From the NCBI RefSeq assembly GCF_026410085.1, contig NZ_CP112866.1, forward strand, positions 2,418,001 to 2,482,000: DNA of 64,000 nt. The letters run 5' to 3'. The notes under the pieces were generated by a model, which worked only from the letters and a program-made list of their open reading frames with translations, searched no databases and was not told where the DNA came from. Position 1 is the first letter of the stretch. Each line of letters begins with the position of its first letter. This stretch comes from Pseudomonas quebecensis (GTDB lineage: Bacteria; Pseudomonadota; Gammaproteobacteria; Pseudomonadales; Pseudomonadaceae). Below, piece after piece: positions 1 through 8,027 of the stretch. The position numbers and the translations under genes are program-made.

Positions 1-20
1 CTCTAAGGGAATAGATCCAA

Positions 21-620
21 ATGAATAAAGCAACTTTTAAAGAAGTACCGGCCTGGCTGTCGCTGACTGCGCTCGCTGCCGTCGTGACGCTCACGCGGCC
101 GAGCAATGCCAACGGCGTACAGGTCGAGACCTTGACCCTGCGTGCCCCGATGGTTCGTGAAGTGCGAGCTGCCGACCGCGCCTCTAATGGCGACGATGAA
201 CAGCGCGAGTTGATGTTGTTCGCGGGATTGGCAGAGGTAGGCGTTAAGGATCTTGAAGGCCTCAAGCTGGCGGACTATCGCCGTGTTCAAGCCGCTTACT
301 CGCACCTGGTCCCCGAAACCGACTATTCGGATTCGATGCCGCCGTGGCTGTCGGTTAATACTGATCGGGCCCTGGTCACTCTTTCCTGTCCGAGCGTCAT
401 CAACGGGGTGTCGGTTGATACATTGTCTCTGCGCTCCCCGACTGTTGGCGATGTGCGCACGGCTAATCGTGACGCGGGCGGAAATGACGAACAGCGAGAG
501 CTGATTTTGTTTGCCGCGCTTGCCGGGGCGCCTGTCGCTGATCTGGAGGGCCTGATGTTGGTGGATTTTAACCGCCTGCAGGCCGGCTATTTTCGAATGG
601 ACCAAGACGACGGGGTTTAA
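21..620 (+). CDS. Phage tail assembly chaperone, tandem-duplicated (GpE/TAC-like)
   Basis: This 199-residue protein is made of two tandem copies of one domain: residues about 9-100 and 107-195 align along their whole length (PAWLSL/PPWLSV, NGVQVETLTLRAP/NGVSVDTLSLRSP, DEQRELMLF/DEQRELILF, VKDLEGL/VADLEGL). Its place directly upstream of the tape measure gene, its size per copy (about 95 residues) and the core motif fit the tail assembly chaperone family of contractile tails (Mu gp41, P2 GpE region), which coats the tape measure protein during assembly in the cytoplasm. An AAGGGA ribosome-binding site lies near position 6. The duplication is unusual; the family normally has one copy. The family call is from motif memory and context, not a search. 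Confidence 0.75.
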   Translation: MNKATFKEVPAWLSLTALAAVVTLTRPSNANGVQVETLTLRAPMVREVRAADRASNGDDEQRELMLFAGLAEVGVKDLEGLKLADYRRVQAAYSHLVPETDYSDSMPPWLSVNTDRALVTLSCPSVINGVSVDTLSLRSPTVGDVRTANRDAGGNDEQRELILFAALAGAPVADLEGLMLVDFNRLQAGYFRMDQDDGV

Positions 621-732
621 CCCTCACGTCATAAAAATGGCCGCGAAACGTCTGGCGGCGGAAACGGGATTTTCCGCTGCTGAGATTCTGTCAATGCCGT
701 TTGCGGAAATGGTGTGGTGGCTCACGGACTGA
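613..732 (+). CDS. Predicted frameshift extension of the tail chaperone (GpE'-like)
   Basis: A frame overlapping the end of the preceding gene, +1 (equivalently -2) relative to it, is open from 610 through 732. Its product, read from GGG TTT AAC, ends in MAAKRLAAETGFSAAEILSM and then PFAEMVWWLTD, which resembles the short GpE-type extensions made by ribosomal frameshifting between chaperone and tape measure genes. An ATG at 637 would give only 31 residues and has no clear Shine-Dalgarno sequence, whereas the frame stays open well upstream of it, which favours a frameshift near GACGGGGTTTAA. Mu-type tails use a -2 shift and P2 a -1 shift at this place (established). The exact slip site is inference. 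Confidence 0.55.
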   Translation, partial: GFNPHVIKMAAKRLAAETGFSAAEILSMPFAEMVWWLTD

Positions 733-770
733 GCCGCCTTCGATAAGGCTATGCAAAAGAGGGCCGTGAC

Positions 771-3758
771 ATGGCGAACAAGATCGCCCTCGGGCTGGTG
801 ATCGGCGGCGCCGTCAGTTCGACTGTCGGTGCTGCGTTTAAAGATGTAACGGGGCGCATCAAGCGTCTTGAGGCGGAAGGCAATAAAGCGCGTGTTCTGC
901 AGCGCACTATCGGCGACACCATTCGATTGCGTGATGAATGGAAGAAAGCCCATGACAGCGGCTCTGAGGGAGCATCCAAGCTGCTGGGGCGATTGAACTC
1001 CAATCTCGACAGTTTGAAAAAGCAGGGCATCGAGGTCGGCCGGCTGGAAAAGGCCTATCGTTCAATGGGACAGACCGCCAACAAAGCCGAGCTTAAGGCC
1101 CGCGGACATCAGCAACTGGATGCTGGTAAGAACGGCATGAAAAGCACTGTCGGCGCCGCTGTCGTCGGTGTTGGCATGCTAGCTGTTCCGACCAAGGTCA
1201 GCGCGGATTTTGGGGCCATTGTTCGTGACATCGCGATCAAGGCCGGTATTGCCAACAAACCGCAAGAACAGGAGATGTCGCGCAAGATCATCGATACCTC
1301 GCGCGACACCGGCATGGCGCGCAACGACGTGGCCGACGTGGTCAACCAGTTGGTCGGCGCGGGTATGGATTTGAGCAAGGCCCTAGAGTACGCGCCGGTC
1401 GCGGCCAAGTTTGTCGTAGGTCAAGGCTCGAACGGTGTCGATACCGCGAAGATGATCAACGCCCTGGGGCAGAACGCCAAGATTACCGATCCAAAGCAGA
1501 TGCAGCAGGCTCTGGAGGCTATTGCCTTCCAAGGGCAGGCGGGGAGCTTTGAAGCGGCAGACATGGCCAAGTGGTTCCCCGAACTGTTGGCGAATATGGG
1601 CAGCCTCGGCATCACCGGCATGGATGCGGTGACGCAGCTGGGGGCCATGCTGCAAGTGCAGATGAAGTCTGCAGGCGGCGCCGATGAGGCGGCGAACAAC
1701 CTCAAGAACTGGATGAGCAAAATCGGTTCTGGCGATACCGTCAAGGCGTATGCAAAGGCCGGTATCGACTACAAGGGGTCAATGCAGACCGGTTTGCAAA
1801 ACGGGATGTCCACGCTTGAAACCAGCATGTCGCTGGCACAGAAGTACATCCAGGCCACTGATCCGAAGCGCGCGGCGGCAATGGCCGAGGCGACGGCGAA
1901 GATCAGCAAGGAATCGGACCCGGAGAAAGCCAAGGCCATGATGGCCTCGCTGGAAGAGTCACTGCGCACCGGTGACCTGTTCGCTGATATGCAGGTAAAG
2001 GCTGCACTTTCTGCCTATATGCAGAACAAGGCGCTGTACAGCCAGCTCAAAAACGATTCGCGTGAAGCAACGGGCATCCTCGACAAAAACCTCAGCGAGC
2101 GACGGGAGGCGTCGTCGCAGAAGTGGGCCGAAATGGCTCAGTCGATGGATGACGCAATGCGCAGCGTTGGGGACGCCCTGCGTCCGGTCACGGACACCGT
2201 GGCTGAAGCGCTGACCAAAGTCACGAGGGGTATCACCTCGTTGTCTGACAGCGCGCCCGGCGTTGTCACTGGCATCACGGCGGTCGGTGGCGGGCTTATC
2301 GCGCTCAAGGGCCTGCTCAGCTCGTTCAAAATCGCTAAAGGTCTACTCAACGTCGCGCGTGGCTCGTTGGGTGGTAAGTCCGGCGAAGTGCAAAAAGTCT
2401 TTGTGACCAACTCCAAGGATGGCGCTGCCGGCGTTGGAAAGGGCAGCGATCCCAAAGGCAAGGCCGGCAAAGCCCTGTCGTTAGTTGAGACTGGTCTCAA
2501 GGCTGTAGCTGCACTCAAGGGTGAGTCAGCTGATGGTGATGGAAAGGAAGAGAAGAAGTCCGGCAAGTTAGACATTGTCTCGACTGGCCTTAAAGTGGTT
2601 TCGCTCGCAAAAGAAGCTGTATCTGGCGATGACGGCGCGACGGGTGACAGTACGGCGGCGAGTGGCGACGGCATTCAAAAGGTTTTTGTCGTTAATTTGG
2701 GTGCAATGGGAGGGCCCGCTGGAACGACAGGCGAAACCCGCCGGCGTGGTCGGGGTTCAAGACGTGGTTCTTCGCGTCGTCGGCCGGTGCCGCTTCGGGC
2801 GGGTAGCTCGCTACGTGCCCGTGTGCCGGTCCCGCGTCCGCCAGTTCCACGGCCTGCAGTCCCGGTCCCGCGTCCGGCTGTGCCACGGCCTGAAATACCG
2901 GCCCCGCGTTCGCCAATGCCACGACCTGCACTGCCGGCCCCGAGTCCGTCGTTGCCAAGGCTGCCGGTGCCGGTCCCAAGCCCGCCTATTCCACCAGTTC
3001 CGGTTCCCAGCGGAGCGATGGCGAAACTGGGCGGGGTTGTGCAAGCGGTCGGTAAGATCGGCAAAGCCGCCAAGATGATTCCTGGTGGCTCGCTGATGGA
3101 GGCCGGCGCGATGGCCTTCGACACCTATGAGAATGCCAAGACCAAGGACGAAAAGGCGGAGGGCTATGGCGCTGCAGCTGGCAATCTCGCCGGCACCATG
3201 GCCGGTGCTGCTGCAGGGGCGGCTATTGGCTCGGTGGTGCCTATCATTGGCACCGCTATTGGCGGACTGGTAGGCGCTTACTTAGGCAGCATGGGTGGTT
3301 CAGCGCTGGGTGGGGCTGCGGGTAAGTCGTGGTTTGGAGGCGAGGATGAAAAGCCCGCGCCCCCGATAACGCCCTTGCTGATGGCACCTCGACCGGGTCC
3401 AGCCATTCCAAGCTTGGCCGCAATGGGCAAGTCATTCAACAGCCCAAACGGTTCGGGTGCGCTGCTGATGGCGCCTGCACCGCAAGCGCCGGTCTTGGGT
3501 GATGTAGCCCGCTCTCTGGCCGTATCAGCACCGACCAAACCGGCGGCTGTCGCGATCCAACCCAAAGAGCCGGAAAGGGCTGTCCCGGCCAGAGTGGATC
3601 AGCAATTTCAGTACTCACTGAGCATGCCGGTGACGGTGCAAGGGGATGTGAAAGACCCGCAACGCTTAGCGCAGGACCTCATGCCGCACATGCGGCTAAT
3701 GATGGCTGATGCGGCGAAACAAAACGCCGCGAAGCTGTACGACGAACCGCACCTGTAA
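771..3758 (+). CDS. Phage tail tape measure protein
   Basis: A 995-residue protein that would set tail length and be threaded inside the tail tube. The N-terminal 460 residues are helical and resemble TP901-type tape measures (for example MINALGQNAKITDPKQ and SFEAADMAKWFPELLANM). A low-complexity stretch at about residues 655-750 alternates Pro, Arg and Val (VPRPAVPRPEIPAPR-like units). It is followed by a Gly/Ala-rich hydrophobic segment at about 800-850 that could insert in membranes (GTMAGAAAGAAIGSVVPIIG). The position immediately after the chaperone genes is the conserved place for this gene. The length corresponds to a tail of P2 size or somewhat longer if scaling holds. The proline/arginine insert looks like a recent expansion. 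Confidence 0.9.
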   Translation: MANKIALGLVIGGAVSSTVGAAFKDVTGRIKRLEAEGNKARVLQRTIGDTIRLRDEWKKAHDSGSEGASKLLGRLNSNLDSLKKQGIEVGRLEKAYRSMGQTANKAELKARGHQQLDAGKNGMKSTVGAAVVGVGMLAVPTKVSADFGAIVRDIAIKAGIANKPQEQEMSRKIIDTSRDTGMARNDVADVVNQLVGAGMDLSKALEYAPVAAKFVVGQGSNGVDTAKMINALGQNAKITDPKQMQQALEAIAFQGQAGSFEAADMAKWFPELLANMGSLGITGMDAVTQLGAMLQVQMKSAGGADEAANNLKNWMSKIGSGDTVKAYAKAGIDYKGSMQTGLQNGMSTLETSMSLAQKYIQATDPKRAAAMAEATAKISKESDPEKAKAMMASLEESLRTGDLFADMQVKAALSAYMQNKALYSQLKNDSREATGILDKNLSERREASSQKWAEMAQSMDDAMRSVGDALRPVTDTVAEALTKVTRGITSLSDSAPGVVTGITAVGGGLIALKGLLSSFKIAKGLLNVARGSLGGKSGEVQKVFVTNSKDGAAGVGKGSDPKGKAGKALSLVETGLKAVAALKGESADGDGKEEKKSGKLDIVSTGLKVVSLAKEAVSGDDGATGDSTAASGDGIQKVFVVNLGAMGGPAGTTGETRRRGRGSRRGSSRRRPVPLRAGSSLRARVPVPRPPVPRPAVPVPRPAVPRPEIPAPRSPMPRPALPAPSPSLPRLPVPVPSPPIPPVPVPSGAMAKLGGVVQAVGKIGKAAKMIPGGSLMEAGAMAFDTYENAKTKDEKAEGYGAAAGNLAGTMAGAAAGAAIGSVVPIIGTAIGGLVGAYLGSMGGSALGGAAGKSWFGGEDEKPAPPITPLLMAPRPGPAIPSLAAMGKSFNSPNGSGALLMAPAPQAPVLGDVARSLAVSAPTKPAAVAIQPKEPERAVPARVDQQFQYSLSMPVTVQGDVKDPQRLAQDLMPHMRLMMADAAKQNAAKLYDEPHL

Positions 3759-3770
3759 AGAGGAGGGCCT

Positions 3771-4616
3771 ATGGCTTATATGGAGCAGATGCAGTCGGGC
3801 CTCAAGTACCTGGTTGAAGCCGGGGAGGCTGGTAGACGTAGTGCTGACGGCATGCTTGGACCTGTCAACGGCGCAATAACGGAGCTGACTGGAGCTGCGT
3901 CCGAGCTGGAAAACATTCCGTTCGTGGGGCCAACTGTCGGTGCCAAGCTACAGCGGGTGATGCGCGGCGTGGATGCCGCGCAGGCCAAAGCCGGCCAGGT
4001 GCTGGCTGTGTACGGTCGCGCGACACGGGGCGCTTCCGAAGTGCAGGAGCGAATGGGTGCGCTGAAGGAGCAGGCGGGAAAGGCTGCGACGGCGATCAAC
4101 AAGATCGCCGGAAAGGTCAGTCCGTCATTGGCAAACATCGTGCCCACCAGCGCGTTTGCCGTAGATGCCACACCAGCGCCAGAAGCGGTGAAGCCATTCC
4201 CGCACTTGCTGATCATCCAGCCCAAGGATCCTAAGATTCAGCCGTACTACTTCAACCTGGATACTGCGGCCTTCGACGAATTGAGTCGTTCGACCGAATT
4301 TCGTTGGGCTTCACAGGAGCGGCTATCGCGGCGCCCGGCGCAGCAGGCCGTGGGCATGGGCGAAGAAAAGCTCACACTCAAAGGTACGATTTACCCAGGC
4401 TTCAAGGGGGGACTCAAGCAGCTTGACACGTTGCGCACCATCGGTGGGCGCCTGCAGCCGCTGACCCTGACCACGGGGTATGGCGAGGTGATCGGCACCT
4501 GGTGCCTGAAGTCCATCAACGAGGAGCAAGGCGCGCTGTTGCATGGCGGTATTCCGCGTAAACAAGTATTCACTCTGGAGTTCACGCGCTATGGCGACGA
4601 CATGCAGAACGTCTGA
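3771..4616 (+). CDS. Tail terminator/completion protein, P2 GpU-like with N-terminal extension
   Basis: The C-terminal half (about residues 140-281) carries the GpU pattern: FRWASQERLSRRPAQQ, LTLKGTIYPGFKGGLKQLDTLR, GYGEVIGTWCLKSINEEQ and GGIPRKQVFTLEFTRYGDD. GpU-type proteins act at the tail end of P2-like virions and R-type pyocins. P2 GpU is about 160 residues; this one is 281 because of an Ala/Gly-rich helical N-terminus of about 135 residues (AQAKAGQVLAVYGRATRG, KAATAINKIAGKVS). A strong GAGGAGGG site precedes the ATG. It sits 12 bp after the tape measure gene and overlaps the next gene by 26 bp, so it is translated as part of the tail operon. Confidence 0.8.
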   Translation: MAYMEQMQSGLKYLVEAGEAGRRSADGMLGPVNGAITELTGAASELENIPFVGPTVGAKLQRVMRGVDAAQAKAGQVLAVYGRATRGASEVQERMGALKEQAGKAATAINKIAGKVSPSLANIVPTSAFAVDATPAPEAVKPFPHLLIIQPKDPKIQPYYFNLDTAAFDELSRSTEFRWASQERLSRRPAQQAVGMGEEKLTLKGTIYPGFKGGLKQLDTLRTIGGRLQPLTLTTGYGEVIGTWCLKSINEEQGALLHGGIPRKQVFTLEFTRYGDDMQNV

Positions 4617-4797
4617 CGGTGACATGCTCGATGTCATTTGCAATAACGTTTATGGGCACTTGAACGGCAGTGTCGAGGCGGTTCTGGATGCCAATCAGGG
4701 CTTGGCAGACGAGCCACAGCCCTACCGCAATGGCGTGGTGATCGTGCTGCCGGATCTGCCAACCCCTACCGAGGAAGGGATCAGTTTGTGGGATTGA
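4591..4797 (+). CDS. Tail protein X (P2 GpX-like, LysM-type)
   Basis: A 68-residue protein starting MATTCRTSDGDMLDVICNN. The pattern (residues about 5-60: SDGDMLDVICNNVYG, EAVLDANQGLAD, NGVVIVLPDL) is that of GpX of P2 and R-pyocins, a small LysM-like baseplate/hub protein. The ATG at 4591 lies inside the end of the GpU gene, overlapping it by 26 bp; an in-frame start at 4543 would add 16 unrelated residues and is rejected. Gene order U-X-D is the same as in R-type pyocins. Confidence 0.85.
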   Translation: MATTCRTSDGDMLDVICNNVYGHLNGSVEAVLDANQGLADEPQPYRNGVVIVLPDLPTPTEEGISLWD

Positions 4798-4855
4798 CTC
4801 TTAACGATACCGCCTGCATCCCGTTGCGTTAAGCGTAACGAAACGTCGTGTTTTG

Positions 4856-4879
4856 ACCCGCCTAGTGCGGGTTTTTTTT
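4856..4879 (+). terminator. Hairpin with T-tract between tail genes X and D
   Basis: The inverted repeat ACCCGC-CTAGT-GCGGGT (5-6 bp stem, loop CTAGT at 4862-4866) is followed by eight T residues at 4872-4879, just upstream of the GpD-like gene. It has the form of an intrinsic terminator but lies inside an operon that must continue, so it more likely attenuates or processes the transcript. Confidence 0.55.
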
Positions 4880-4891
4880 GGGGCAGAATCC

Positions 4892-5938
4892 ATGACTCCC
4901 ACTTTTCGTATCGTCGCCGATGGCGCCGATATCACATCCAAGATCAACGACCGACTGTTGTTGCTGCGGACCTCCGACAAGCCGGGTATGGAGTCCGACG
5001 AGTTTGAATTACGTATTGATGACCGCGACGGCCAGGTGCAGTTGCCTCGGCGGGGTAGTTCGATCGAGATCTACCTGGGGTATGCCGAAACGTCCTTGAT
5101 GCGGCTGGGGCGTTACGCGGTGGACACGGTCGAGGTTTCTGGACCGCCGGACACAATCGTGATCAAGGGGAAGGCCAGCGACATGCGCGGTAGTGGTAAG
5201 ACCATCCGTAACGGAAGCTGGGAGGACGCGCCGCTGTCGAAGATCGTGGCCGACATCGCCGCTCGCAATGGATGGCAGGCAGGTTGCCCCGTGGCAACGA
5301 AGGTCGCCCGTGTAGATCAACTCAATGAGTCCGATTTTAATTTTGTCACGCGTCTGGCTAAGCAATACGACTGTACGGCTAAGGTCGCGGACGGCAAGTT
5401 ATTGGTGATGCCGCGTCAAGGTGGCCAGACCTCCACCGGTAAGGCGTTCGGCGCGATCACCCTGATGAGAAGCGATCTCAGTCGTTGGCAGTTCAGCCTC
5501 GGGGATCGCAACTCGCACAAGGCCGTGGCGACCAAGCATCAGAACAAAAAGGACGGCAAATTGGCGGTGGTCACCATCGACAACGACGACGCCCCTGAAG
5601 GCTTGCCGGCCGTTCATACCGACCGACATATCTACCCGAACAAGACTGCCGCAGAGTCGGCCGCCAAGGCCCGTTTGGCCGCGTTCAATCGCTCGACCGC
5701 CGACGTGCGTTTCGAGATGCCTGGCCGGACTGACATTTTTGCCGAGCGCCTGATCAACGCCCAGGGCTTCAAGGTCGGGCTGGATGGCGAATACCTGGCG
5801 GATTCGGTGGAGCAGGTGTTTACCCAATCTGGCTGGTCGACCACGGTCGAGTGCAATGCCGGCAAGCAAGGCAAATCCAAGGGTAAGAAAAAGAAGGAAA
5901 CGAAGCCGCTCAAGGTCGTGAGCGTCGAGAAGCTGTAA
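4892..5938 (+). CDS. Late control D / baseplate hub protein (P2 GpD-like)
   Basis: A 348-residue protein beginning MTPTFRIVADGADITSKIND. The start RIVADGADIT..RLLLLRTSDKPGMESDEFELRIDD and the middle segment SDFNFVTRLAKQYDCTAKVADG identify the phage late control D family, the hub that holds the tail spike and connects to the tube (equivalent to gp27 of T4). ATG 4892 is preferred over an upstream alternative at 4853 because the upstream stretch consists of the terminator-like hairpin. The C-terminus is lysine-rich (KSKGKKKKETKPLK). It follows X and precedes the lysis genes, as in R-pyocin clusters. Confidence 0.9.
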   Translation: MTPTFRIVADGADITSKINDRLLLLRTSDKPGMESDEFELRIDDRDGQVQLPRRGSSIEIYLGYAETSLMRLGRYAVDTVEVSGPPDTIVIKGKASDMRGSGKTIRNGSWEDAPLSKIVADIAARNGWQAGCPVATKVARVDQLNESDFNFVTRLAKQYDCTAKVADGKLLVMPRQGGQTSTGKAFGAITLMRSDLSRWQFSLGDRNSHKAVATKHQNKKDGKLAVVTIDNDDAPEGLPAVHTDRHIYPNKTAAESAAKARLAAFNRSTADVRFEMPGRTDIFAERLINAQGFKVGLDGEYLADSVEQVFTQSGWSTTVECNAGKQGKSKGKKKKETKPLKVVSVEKL

Positions 5939-5946
5939 TGCAATCC

Positions 5947-5973
5947 ACCGCCGCCTGAGTGCGGTATTTTTTT
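5947..5973 (+). terminator. Hairpin with T-tract between GpD and endolysin genes
   Basis: A short inverted repeat (ACCGC at 5947-5951, GCGGT at 5961-5965; alternative CCGC/GCGG stem) is followed by a T-tract at 5967-5973. It is weaker than the hairpin inside the endolysin gene 50 bp further on. It would allow partial termination before the lysis genes. Confidence 0.45.
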
Positions 5974-5986
5974 GTCCGGAGTTTTT

Positions 5987-6550
5987 ATGACCATCACTGA
6001 ACAACAGCTACAACGCATCATGCCAAACGCCCGCCGCCAAGCGGGCGTTTTTGTATCTGCCCTGAACGCGGCAATGGCGCATCGGCAGATCAATACACCG
6101 AAACGCCAAGCTGCTTTCCTCGCGCAGCTTGGTCACGAGTCCGGACAACTGCAGTACGTCCGCGAACTGGGCGGCGATCAGTACCTGAGCAAATACGATA
6201 CCGGCACTCTGGCTGCCAAGCTTGGAAACACCCCAGCCGCGGATGGTGATGGTCAACGCTATCGTGGCCGAGGGCTGATCCAGGTAACCGGGCACGATAA
6301 CTACCTGCGCTGCAGTCTGGCACTGTTCGGCGATGAGCGATTGTTGCGCACCCCCGAGCTGCTCGAGCAACCGCAATGGGCGGCAGAGTCGGCGGCGTGG
6401 TTCTGGTCTGTAAACGGGCTGAATGCGCTCGCGGATCAGGACCAGTTCAACACCATCACTCGCCGGATCAACGGCGGCCTTAATGGCCTGGAGGATCGGC
6501 TGCAGTTGTGGGCCAGGGCGAGGGCGGTGTTATGCGTCTCTTCGATCTGA
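5987..6550 (+). CDS. GH19-type endolysin (chitinase-like lysozyme)
   Basis: A 187-residue peptidoglycan hydrolase of glycoside hydrolase family 19. Visible motifs are AAFLAQLGHESGQLQYVREL (catalytic Glu in GHES), GDGQRYRGRGLIQVTGHDNY and ITRRINGGLNGLEDR, the standard order for phage GH19 lysins. No signal peptide or transmembrane segment is seen, so it would need a holin; none is recognisable in the window. GGAG at 5978-5981 supports ATG 5987 over a TTG at 5972. Codons 14-22 contain a strong terminator-like hairpin (see 6025-6052). It overlaps the Rz gene by 19 bp. Confidence 0.9.
   Translation: MTITEQQLQRIMPNARRQAGVFVSALNAAMAHRQINTPKRQAAFLAQLGHESGQLQYVRELGGDQYLSKYDTGTLAAKLGNTPAADGDGQRYRGRGLIQVTGHDNYLRCSLALFGDERLLRTPELLEQPQWAAESAAWFWSVNGLNALADQDQFNTITRRINGGLNGLEDRLQLWARARAVLCVSSI
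6025..6052 (+). terminator. Terminator-like hairpin inside the endolysin coding sequence
   Basis: A perfect 10-bp stem (AAACGCCCGC at 6025-6034, GCGGGCGTTT at 6041-6050) with a six-base loop is followed by further T residues to 6052. This is the geometry of an intrinsic terminator, but it lies in codons 13-22 of the endolysin gene. The bases encode NARRQAGVF, a conserved-looking segment, so coincidence with coding constraint is possible. Confidence 0.5.
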
Positions 6551-7074
6551 TCCCTGCGCAGTTCCGTATCGCCGCTATCGGCTTGCTGTTAGTTGCGGTG
6601 GTCGCGGGATCTGCAGCATTGGCCTGGACTGCTCAGCATTGGCGTTATGGCCGCGTGCTAGAGCGGCAAGCCCGGCTGCAGGCGGACACCCTCAATGAAA
6701 TATCCCAAGCGTCTGCTGCTCTGCAGCGTACCGAGCAGGACAAACGCCTTGCTCTGGAGCTCCGCCTGCAGAACAAAGACGAAACCCACTACAAGGAATT
6801 GACCGATGAGCAAACCAAGCAGGCTCGCCTGCGTGATCGCCTGGCTACTGCTGATCTGCGGCTGTCAGTCGTACTCGCCGCCACCGAACCCATCGGCAGC
6901 TGTGCAATGCCAACCACCACCGCCACCGGCCGCGTGGTTCATGGCACCGCAAGAGCCCAACTTGACCCAGCGCATGCTCAACGAATTATCGGCATCACCG
7001 ATGCCGGCGACCAAGGATTGATCGCCTTGCGGGCCTGTCAGGCTTACGCAAAAGAAGTTTCTACACCGAAATAA
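6532..7074 (+). CDS. Rz-like i-spanin
   Basis: A 180-residue inner-membrane spanin. One transmembrane helix (about residues 12-33, IAAIGLLLVAVVAGSAALAW) is followed by a long charged coiled coil (ERQARLQADTLNEISQ, QRTEQDKRLALELRLQNKDE). The C-terminal periplasmic part would meet the o-spanin. The start at 6532 overlaps the endolysin stop. The o-spanin gene is nested in another frame between 6806 and 7021, the lambda-like arrangement, which makes the functional assignment firm even though spanin sequences are poorly conserved. Confidence 0.8.
   Translation: MRLFDLIPAQFRIAAIGLLLVAVVAGSAALAWTAQHWRYGRVLERQARLQADTLNEISQASAALQRTEQDKRLALELRLQNKDETHYKELTDEQTKQARLRDRLATADLRLSVVLAATEPIGSCAMPTTTATGRVVHGTARAQLDPAHAQRIIGITDAGDQGLIALRACQAYAKEVSTPK
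6806..7021 (+). CDS. Rz1-like o-spanin lipoprotein, nested in Rz
   Basis: A 71-residue proline-rich lipoprotein: MSKPSRLACVIAWLLLICGC carries a signal peptide ending in the lipobox LICGC, and the mature part has the run of prolines (QCQPPPPPAAW) typical of o-spanins. It lies entirely within the Rz gene in the +1 frame, with AAGGAA eight bases upstream of its ATG. It would anchor in the outer membrane and pair with the i-spanin to fuse the membranes during lysis. Confidence 0.85.
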   Translation: MSKPSRLACVIAWLLLICGCQSYSPPPNPSAAVQCQPPPPPAAWFMAPQEPNLTQRMLNELSASPMPATKD

Positions 7075-7081
7075 AAGGAGC

Positions 7082-7115
7082 GGCCGGGCAGGATGCGTCA
7101 ACATCCAACCCGGCC
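7082..7115. other. Two-part inverted repeat after the lysis genes
   Basis: GGCCGGG (7082-7088) pairs with CCCGGCC (7109-7115), and inside it GGATG (7091-7095) pairs with CATCC (7102-7106). There is no T-tract. It may be a rho-type end or an RNA structure at the end of the tail/lysis operon. The remaining 7116-7222 stretch holds no gene. Confidence 0.4.
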
Positions 7116-7222
7116 ACCTTCCCCGCAGATCGTCCCTGCAAGTCCAGCCAAGGCTCCTGCTTCGTGCACAAAGCGGAGCGAGCCTAGCACTGTTTATCCA
7201 TACAGCAAAGGTCTTGCTTTTT

Positions 7223-8017
7223 ATGTCTACACCCATCATCCCTTGGATGGGCGGCAAACGCCGCCTGGCCGACCGCCTCATTCCACTGTTTCCGCCGCAC
7301 GAATGCTACGTTGAAGTCTTCGCCGGCGGCGCCGCGCTCTACTTCACGCGGCCCCAGGCCGCGCCGGTTGAAGTCCTGAATGACATCAATGGCGACCTGG
7401 TGACGCTGTACCGTGTCGTGCAGAACCACCTGGAAGAGTTCGTGCGCCAATTCAAATGGGCGCTCAGTTCCCGCCAGGTGTTCGAGTGGCAGAAGATGAC
7501 CCGTCCGGAAACCCTCACCGACATCCAGCGCGCCGCCCGATTCTTTTACCTGCAGCACCATGCCTTCGCCGGCAAAGTGACGGGGCAGACGTTCGGCACT
7601 GCAACTACCGGCCCGGCCATCAACCTGCTGCGGATCGAGGAGAACCTGTCCGCCGCATGGCAGCGTCTTTGCGGCACGTATGTCGAAAACCTTGGATGGC
7701 TGGAATGCGCCGAACGCTACGATCGGCCGCATACCTTCCATTACATGGACCCGCCTTACTGGCAGACGGCTGGTTATGGTGTGGACTTTCCCTTTGAGAA
7801 TTACGAGCGCATGGCCGAGTTCATGCGCCGCTGCAAAGGCAAGGTGATGGTGAGTATTAACGACCATCTTGATATCCGACGTGTGTTTGAGGGATTCCAC
7901 TTTGAGACGGTGGATATCCGGTACAGCACTACCAATCAGCGGCAGGGTAAAGCCGAGGTGAGTGGAGAGCTGGTGATTATGAACTGGGAACCGGCGGCAC
8001 TGGGAGGGCTGTTTTAG
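7223..8017 (+). CDS. D12-class N6-adenine DNA methyltransferase
   Basis: A 264-residue Dam-family (D12 class) methyltransferase. The N-terminal PWMGGKRRLADRL and YVEVFAGGAALYF are the AdoMet-binding motifs, and YMDPPYW at about residue 173-179 is the catalytic DPPY motif. Target specificity (GATC or other) cannot be read from the sequence. No restriction enzyme gene is adjacent, so it is probably a solitary phage methylase, used to protect phage DNA or to regulate. ATG 7223 is preferred over a TTG at 7214. It is followed by a clear bidirectional hairpin. First gene of the cargo zone. Confidence 0.85.
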   Translation: MSTPIIPWMGGKRRLADRLIPLFPPHECYVEVFAGGAALYFTRPQAAPVEVLNDINGDLVTLYRVVQNHLEEFVRQFKWALSSRQVFEWQKMTRPETLTDIQRAARFFYLQHHAFAGKVTGQTFGTATTGPAINLLRIEENLSAAWQRLCGTYVENLGWLECAERYDRPHTFHYMDPPYWQTAGYGVDFPFENYERMAEFMRRCKGKVMVSINDHLDIRRVFEGFHFETVDIRYSTTNQRQGKAEVSGELVIMNWEPAALGGLF

Positions 8018-8027
8018 ATTTCATATG

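Noticed and set aside
1..7074. Interpretation as a complete R-type pyocin (tailocin)
   Set aside because: Gene order fits, but the cargo genes, methylase and tRNA-Cys attachment site favour a prophage. Capsid genes would lie outside the window, so tailocin is not excluded.
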